Of a DNA stretch of 64,000 bases, positions 59,863-64,000 are shown piece by piece. Each line of letters opens with the position of its first letter. The first letter of the stretch is position 1. A program made the position numbers and the translations under genes. This DNA is from Corynebacterium simulans (GTDB lineage: Bacteria; Actinomycetota; Actinomycetes; Mycobacteriales; Mycobacteriaceae): positions 2,418,001 to 2,482,000 of the forward strand of contig NZ_CP014634.1 of the NCBI RefSeq assembly GCF_001586215.1. The letters are read 5' to 3'. Below the pieces are notes generated by a model that searched no databases, had not been told where the DNA came from, and worked only from the letters and a program-made list of their open reading frames with translations.

Positions 59863-60490
59863 ACAACAGCGCACCTACGAAGTGGCCTTGAGTAAGGCTG
59901 GCCTGGGCCCGGTAGCCGGCGTCGATGAGGCCGGCCGCGGGGCGTGCTGCGGGCCGATTACTATCGCCGCATGCATTCTGCCGGAGAAGATCATTCCGGA
60001 GTTGGATAAGCTCACCGACTCTAAAAAGCTCACGCCCAAGACGCGGGAGAAGCTCTATCCCATCATCAAAGACAAGGCTCTGGCCTGGTCTGTGGTGCAT
60101 ATTGGGGCGGATGACATTGATTCTCGCGGCATCCAGCACGCTAACGTCTCTGGAATGCGCAGGGCGGTAGCGCGCCTGGAGGTGCGCCCGCACTACGTGC
60201 TTACCGACGCCCTGAAGATCCCCGGCATGCCCGCACCCCAGCTGCCCATGGTGGGCGGCGACGCCGCGGCGCGCTGCATTGCGGCTGCCAGCGTGCTGGC
60301 GAAGGTCACGCGCGACCACGTTATGGATGAGCTCGATAGGCAGTATCCGGGCTATGGTCTGGGCTCGCACAAGGGCTATGGAACGGCTATTCATCAGGAA
60401 GCGATCGCCCAATTGGGTGCCTGTCCGGAACACCGGATGAGCTATCGCAACGTGGCACAAGCCCACGCGAAATTTCTCGCGCGCGCCTGA
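59849..60490 (+). CDS. rnhB: Ribonuclease HII
   Basis: RNase HII removes RNA from RNA-DNA hybrids and single ribonucleotides from DNA. The 213-residue protein has the active-site motif AGVDEAGRGACCGP (Asp26, Glu27) and LTDSKKLTPKTRE, with SVLAKVTRD later. It overlaps the second signal peptidase gene by 14 bases. lepB-rnhB is a conserved actinobacterial order. Confidence 0.95.
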   Translation: MRQLKQQRTYEVALSKAGLGPVAGVDEAGRGACCGPITIAACILPEKIIPELDKLTDSKKLTPKTREKLYPIIKDKALAWSVVHIGADDIDSRGIQHANVSGMRRAVARLEVRPHYVLTDALKIPGMPAPQLPMVGGDAAARCIAAASVLAKVTRDHVMDELDRQYPGYGLGSHKGYGTAIHQEAIAQLGACPEHRMSYRNVAQAHAKFLARA

Positions 60491-60556
60491 AACTGTTCAG
60501 GTGATTTCCGGGTTAAGCTAAGGCCCATTGACCCCACAACTTTGGAGGATTAGCAA

Positions 60557-60862
60557 GTGAGCGCCGAGGAACTCGACAACTACGAGGCGGAAGTAGAACT
60601 CTCCCTCTACCGCGAATATCGAGATGTTGTAAGCCAGTTCTCCTACGTAGTGGAAACCGAGCGCCGCTTCTACCTGGCGAACGCCGTGGAGCTCATCCCG
60701 CACACCTCGGGCCCGGATGTCTACTACGAGGTACGCATGTCTGATGCCTGGGTATGGGACATGTACCGCTCCGCTCGCTTCGTGCGCTACGTCCGCGTGA
60801 TTACCTACAAAGACGTCAACATTGAGGAGCTGGATAAGCCAGACTTCCTCCTGCCGGAATAG
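60557..60862 (+). CDS. DUF2469 family protein
   Basis: This 101-residue protein is highly conserved in actinobacteria and lies after rnhB there too (Rv2901c). It starts at GTG 60557 (SAEELDNYEAEVELSLYREY) behind a GGAGG site, and contains VVSQFSYVVETERRFYLAN and WDMYRSARFVRYVRV. The function is not known. It is acidic, soluble and rich in Tyr. Confidence 0.93.
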   Translation: MSAEELDNYEAEVELSLYREYRDVVSQFSYVVETERRFYLANAVELIPHTSGPDVYYEVRMSDAWVWDMYRSARFVRYVRVITYKDVNIEELDKPDFLLPE

Positions 60863-60966
60863 TTATTTCCTTAAAAATGTCAGCTCCTGAGTAAGGCTGT
60901 GCTGGCTTAGCAAACGACACCATCTTTGCGCGCCCTGTCGCGGTAACTTGCCTAAGTCGCGGTGAG

Positions 60967-60975
60967 TTATCCACA
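60967..60975 (+). promoter_or_regulatory. Lone consensus DnaA box
   Basis: TTATCCACA is a perfect DnaA box in the 266-base gap between DUF2469 and yraN. I see no further gene in this gap. The same 9-mer occurs as an inverted pair at 8580-8647. Confidence 0.5.
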
Positions 60976-61128
60976 GTTGGCGCGTTTTTGCGTTTTGGGG
61001 CTAGCTATATTCTTTGCTCCTGCGCTGGACTGGGTCTTACAAAGGAAAGTTGATGCGGCTTTTGCGGCGTTTCAGCGGGTGTCACAGCCCAGGGTGCGGC
61101 GAAAGCTCGGAATTTGGGGGAGTAAAGC

Positions 61129-61497
61129 GTGCTTTTAAGGTCCAATAAGAACCAGGTTTTAGGAAAACGCGGGGAGGCATTTGCCGCGAAGTTTTATCGT
61201 GAGCGCGGCGGACAGGTGCTGGCCGCCAACGTGCATTATGCGGTGGGCGAGATTGACCTCATCGTGCAGGAGGGAGCCACGATTGTTTTCGTAGAAGTTA
61301 AGACGAGGGCCTCTGATGCTTTTGGGGTAGCCGAAGCCGTTACCCCGCGAAAGCTGGCGCGCATGCGGAAAGCTGCGGCGCAGTGGCTGCAGGATAAGCC
61401 CTTGTCCGTAGTGCGCTTCGACGTCGTGGCGCTGGTGGCACGCGGCCAGGGATTTGAGCTCACGCACTACGAAGGGGTGGAGCATGGCGCTCGGTAG
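61129..61497 (+). CDS. YraN family (UPF0102) nuclease-like protein
   Basis: The 122-residue protein has the endonuclease-like YraN core: GKRGEAFAAKFYRERGG, ANVHYAVGEIDLIVQEG, and FVEVKTRASDAFG, which carries the E-D-E-x-K-like catalytic set. The function is undetermined. It overlaps the comM start by 14 bases. yraN-comM-dprA is a conserved cluster. Confidence 0.9.
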   Translation: MLLRSNKNQVLGKRGEAFAAKFYRERGGQVLAANVHYAVGEIDLIVQEGATIVFVEVKTRASDAFGVAEAVTPRKLARMRKAAAQWLQDKPLSVVRFDVVALVARGQGFELTHYEGVEHGAR

Positions 61498-63004
61498 ATG
61501 CCATACGACGGCCCTCGAAGGCGTTACCGCTCACGTGGTCACGGTGGAAGCCAACGTGGGAACGGGGCTGCCGGGAGTGCAGGTGGTGGGCATGGCGGAT
61601 ACGGCGATCTCGGAATCGCGAGACCGCATCCGTACTGCGGTAGTTAACTCGCGGCTGCCGTGGGCGAAGACGCGCGTGGTGGTCTCAATGGCGCCGGCGG
61701 CGTTGCCGAAGTCAGGTGCACACTTTGACCTGCCCATGGCATTGGCGATCTTGTCTGCACAGATGCCGCACAATGAACTCCTCGACAATGCGTTGGTGCT
61801 TGGTGAGCTGGGCTTGGATGGCAGCGTGCGCCCAGTATCTGGCATCATTCCAGCACTTCTAACGGCGCGTTCCCAGGGCTTCGACACCTTGGTGATCCCG
61901 CCGGGCAATGCGGCTGAGGCGACGCTGGTGCCGGATATGAACGTGCTGGTGGCGCACACGCTTGTCGATGCCTTCGCATGGGCATGCGGCAGCCGGGAAT
62001 TGCCTTCGGCGCAGGGGATGGAAGTACCAGTTCCCGCAGGCGAGGAGGTTCCAGACTTTCGCGACATCGCGGGCCAGAGGGAAGCGAAGTGGGCCGCAGA
62101 GGTTTCGGCCGCTGGCGGGCATCACCTGTTGATGGTGGGCCCGCCGGGATCAGGAAAGTCGATGATTGCGGCACGTTTGCCTTCCATCTTGCCCAAGCTG
62201 AGCACCGATCAATCCGTCGAGGCCACAGCCATCCACTCTTTGGCGGGCACTCCCGGCGCGGTGGTCTCCCGTGCGCCGTTTATTGCGCCGCATTCCTCGG
62301 TCACGCGGGCAGCTCTGCTCGGCGGCGGTGCGGGGAACCCGCGGCCAGGCGCGGTGAGCTTGGCGCATCATGGGGTGCTGTTTCTCGATGAGGCCAGCGA
62401 AGTATCCGCGCGCGTATTGGACGGGCTGCGCGCTCCTTTGGAGGACGGGCACGTGACCATCTCGCGTGCGCGGCGCGAAGTTACCTTCCCGGCGCGCTTT
62501 CAGCTGGTGTTGGCCGCCAATCCGTGCCGTTGTGCCGCTGAGGAGCCAAGCAAGTGCCGGTGTAGGGCGTCTGAACGACGGAACTATCTCACAAATTTGT
62601 CGGGGCCGTTGCGTGACCGCTTGGATATGGTGGTGGATATATCGGGCCGGGCGGCGAGCTTGCATGCGGTGGATGAGGAGCCTTCGGCGGCAATCGCGGA
62701 AAGGGTCGCGCAAGCACGGGATAGAGCGAAGCAGCGCTGGCGCGGTGATGGACTTGCCGTTCACAATAACGGTGCGGTGCCGGCTTCCTATTTGCGGCGG
62801 AATCGTCCTGCTACGGAGACTGCAATGGCGATGCTTGCGGCCTATCTTGCAGATGGCGAGCTAAGCCAGCGCGGCGTTGACCGTGTACTACGCCTAGCGT
62901 GGACGCTGGCAGACCTTGATGGCAGCGCCCAGCCTGATATCGACCATGTGGGCAAGGCACTAGACCTGCGTGGGGCGGGCGTGTTGGAAAGGCTGGCGGC
63001 ATGA
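61484..63004 (+). CDS. comM: YifB/ComM family AAA ATPase (Mg-chelatase-like)
   Basis: The 506-residue protein has an N-terminal Lon-like domain (about residues 1-170), the Walker A motif GPPGSGKSM at about 220-228, Walker B LFLDEASE, and a C-terminal Mg-chelatase-like lid. ComM in Gram-negative bacteria is a DNA helicase that helps integrate donor DNA. ATG 61484 (MALGRCHTTALEGVTAHVV) is the family start; the frame reads 10 codons further upstream. The stop overlaps the dprA ATG in ATGA. Confidence 0.93.
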   Translation: MALGRCHTTALEGVTAHVVTVEANVGTGLPGVQVVGMADTAISESRDRIRTAVVNSRLPWAKTRVVVSMAPAALPKSGAHFDLPMALAILSAQMPHNELLDNALVLGELGLDGSVRPVSGIIPALLTARSQGFDTLVIPPGNAAEATLVPDMNVLVAHTLVDAFAWACGSRELPSAQGMEVPVPAGEEVPDFRDIAGQREAKWAAEVSAAGGHHLLMVGPPGSGKSMIAARLPSILPKLSTDQSVEATAIHSLAGTPGAVVSRAPFIAPHSSVTRAALLGGGAGNPRPGAVSLAHHGVLFLDEASEVSARVLDGLRAPLEDGHVTISRARREVTFPARFQLVLAANPCRCAAEEPSKCRCRASERRNYLTNLSGPLRDRLDMVVDISGRAASLHAVDEEPSAAIAERVAQARDRAKQRWRGDGLAVHNNGAVPASYLRRNRPATETAMAMLAAYLADGELSQRGVDRVLRLAWTLADLDGSAQPDIDHVGKALDLRGAGVLERLAA

Positions 63005-64000
63005 GTAGCTTAAATTTGTCTACTTCGCTGCATGCTTGGGTCTATCTCAACCGAGTGGTGGAAGGTCCATCTCGTACCCTGCACGGTTTGTTGTCCCAGT
63101 ACCCCGTGGATGAGGTGGCGCATGGTGTCTATCACGCGGCGGACTGGATTGGTGCGTTGCGCGATGAGACGGCAAGTAGGAGGGACTGGCTGCGGCAGGA
63201 CGAAGACTTGGCAGCGGCGCAGCGCGTGGGCGCACGGCTGATTACTCCTGAGGATGCTGAATGGCCTCGGGAAGAATTCGCACAGGCCTTCGGTTTCTAT
63301 CAGGCAGGCGGCGCCGATGCCCCGGCGACCTTTGATAGCCAGGCCGTTCCACCGCATGCACTGTGGGTGAAAGGCAAGTCCGTGCGCGAATGCGTGGCTC
63401 AGTCGGTAGCTCTCGTGGGAACACGCGCGATTAGTCGCTACGGCTGGGAGGTCTCCAAGTTGCTGGCTGGGGGCTTGGCCAGCCATCAATGGACCACGGT
63501 TTCGGGCGGGGCGCTGGGCGTGGATACGACTATCCATGAAGCAACGTTGGAAGCAGGTGGCCAAACAGTTGCGGTTGCGCCATGCGGCATTGATGTTAAC
63601 TATCCTGCGCGCAATGCGTCCTTGTTCGCGCGGATCGTGGAAAACGGATGCGTCATCTCTGAGTTCGCGCCGGGGACTACCCCGCAGCGTCATCGTTTCC
63701 TCACCCGCAACCGCTTGGTCGCGGCGCTTTCGGCCGGCACTGTGGTGGTAGAAGCCGCGTTTCGTTCAGGGGCACTCAACACTTTGAACTGGGCGGAGGC
63801 GCTTGGCCGGGTGACCATGGCGGTGCCAGGGCCAGTCACCACAGCAGGCTCGCTGGGATGCCATCAACGCATCCAGGACCAGCGGGCACAGCTGGTGACA
63901 TCGGTGGATGAGATTCGCGGGTTGGTGGGCAACGTCGGAAGCGTGGATGCGGTAGGGCAGTACGAGCTCGACTTTGCTCCGAGCAAGGTGCAGCAGCTAT
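63001..64000 (+). CDS. dprA: DNA processing protein DprA, 3'-truncated by the window
   Basis: The frame from ATG 63001 stays open to the last base, so the 3' end is outside. It encodes about 333 residues: an N-terminal helical part, then the Rossmann fold with LVGTRAISRYGWEVSK, SGGALGVDTTIHEATL, VAPCGIDVNYPARN, and RFLTRNRLVAALSAGTVVVEA, all typical of DprA/Smf. DprA loads RecA on incoming single-stranded DNA during transformation. The ATG overlaps the comM stop by 4 bases. Confidence 0.95.
   Translation, partial: MSSLNLSTSLHAWVYLNRVVEGPSRTLHGLLSQYPVDEVAHGVYHAADWIGALRDETASRRDWLRQDEDLAAAQRVGARLITPEDAEWPREEFAQAFGFYQAGGADAPATFDSQAVPPHALWVKGKSVRECVAQSVALVGTRAISRYGWEVSKLLAGGLASHQWTTVSGGALGVDTTIHEATLEAGGQTVAVAPCGIDVNYPARNASLFARIVENGCVISEFAPGTTPQRHRFLTRNRLVAALSAGTVVVEAAFRSGALNTLNWAEALGRVTMAVPGPVTTAGSLGCHQRIQDQRAQLVTSVDEIRGLVGNVGSVDAVGQYELDFAPSKVQQL

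Overview
The window is a chromosomal segment of an actinobacterium, almost certainly a Corynebacterium. The grounds are moderately high GC, gene orders shared with Corynebacterium and Mycobacterium (hisH-hisA-impA-hisF-hisI; lgt-pyk-glgP; sepIVA-DUF177-rnc-mutM-smc-ftsY; glnK-glnD-ffh; rpsP-rimM-trmD; rplS-lepB-rnhB-DUF2469-yraN-comM-dprA), a SepIVA-type coiled-coil protein, a HisA with the residues of the corynebacterial subHisA subfamily, and a GDH close to C. glutamicum GdhA as I remember it. The species cannot be read from the sequence; a skin-associated Corynebacterium would fit. I see no prophage, insertion sequence, CRISPR array, rRNA or tRNA.

Layout. 1-8.5 kb: the 3' part of an MFS transporter gene, the histidine cluster, a trp-associated membrane protein, a TrpC-like protein that has lost catalytic residues, lgt and pyk. 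8.5-20.5 kb: an HNH nuclease gene behind two convergent DnaA boxes, glgP with an operator-like palindrome, an M20 amidohydrolase, a small unknown protein, glycerate kinase, gdh, sepIVA, a membrane-protein gene carrying a large palindrome, DUF177, rnc and mutM. 20.5-38.4 kb: an AGCS symporter, acylphosphatase, smc, ftsY, a six-gene Mrp Na+/H+ antiporter operon (A/B fused, then C-G), glnK-glnD and ffh. 38.4-46 kb: a radical SAM/SPASM protein, an acyltransferase-3/SGNH membrane protein, rpsP, a cupin-TetR pair, rimM, trmD and a small conserved protein. 46-57.4 kb: an exported unknown protein, tex, a YhgE/Pip membrane protein, and a thiC-thiE-thiO-thiS-thiG-thiF operon on the minus strand behind a TPP riboswitch. 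57.4-64 kb: rplS, two tandem signal peptidase I genes, rnhB, DUF2469, yraN, comM and the 5' part of dprA, which runs off the window.

How the genes work together. Most of the window is housekeeping: histidine synthesis, SRP-dependent protein targeting (ftsY, ffh), chromosome organisation (smc), RNA processing and translation (rnc, rpsP, rimM, trmD, rplS), nitrogen control (glnK, glnD, gdh), central carbon (pyk, glgP, glycerate kinase) and thiamine synthesis.

The most interesting signals sit at the edges of these conserved blocks. The TrpC-like protein looks like a retained pseudoenzyme, left where mycobacteria carry trpE-X-trpC-trpB-trpA, beside a HisA that appears to have lost its TrpF-type activity. 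The Mrp operon occupies the slot where amtB normally precedes glnK. A 70-bp palindrome has become the C-terminal coding sequence of a membrane protein. Several strong palindromes mark likely unassigned regulator sites at glgP, the cupin-TetR pair, glnK and the YhgE/Pip gene.
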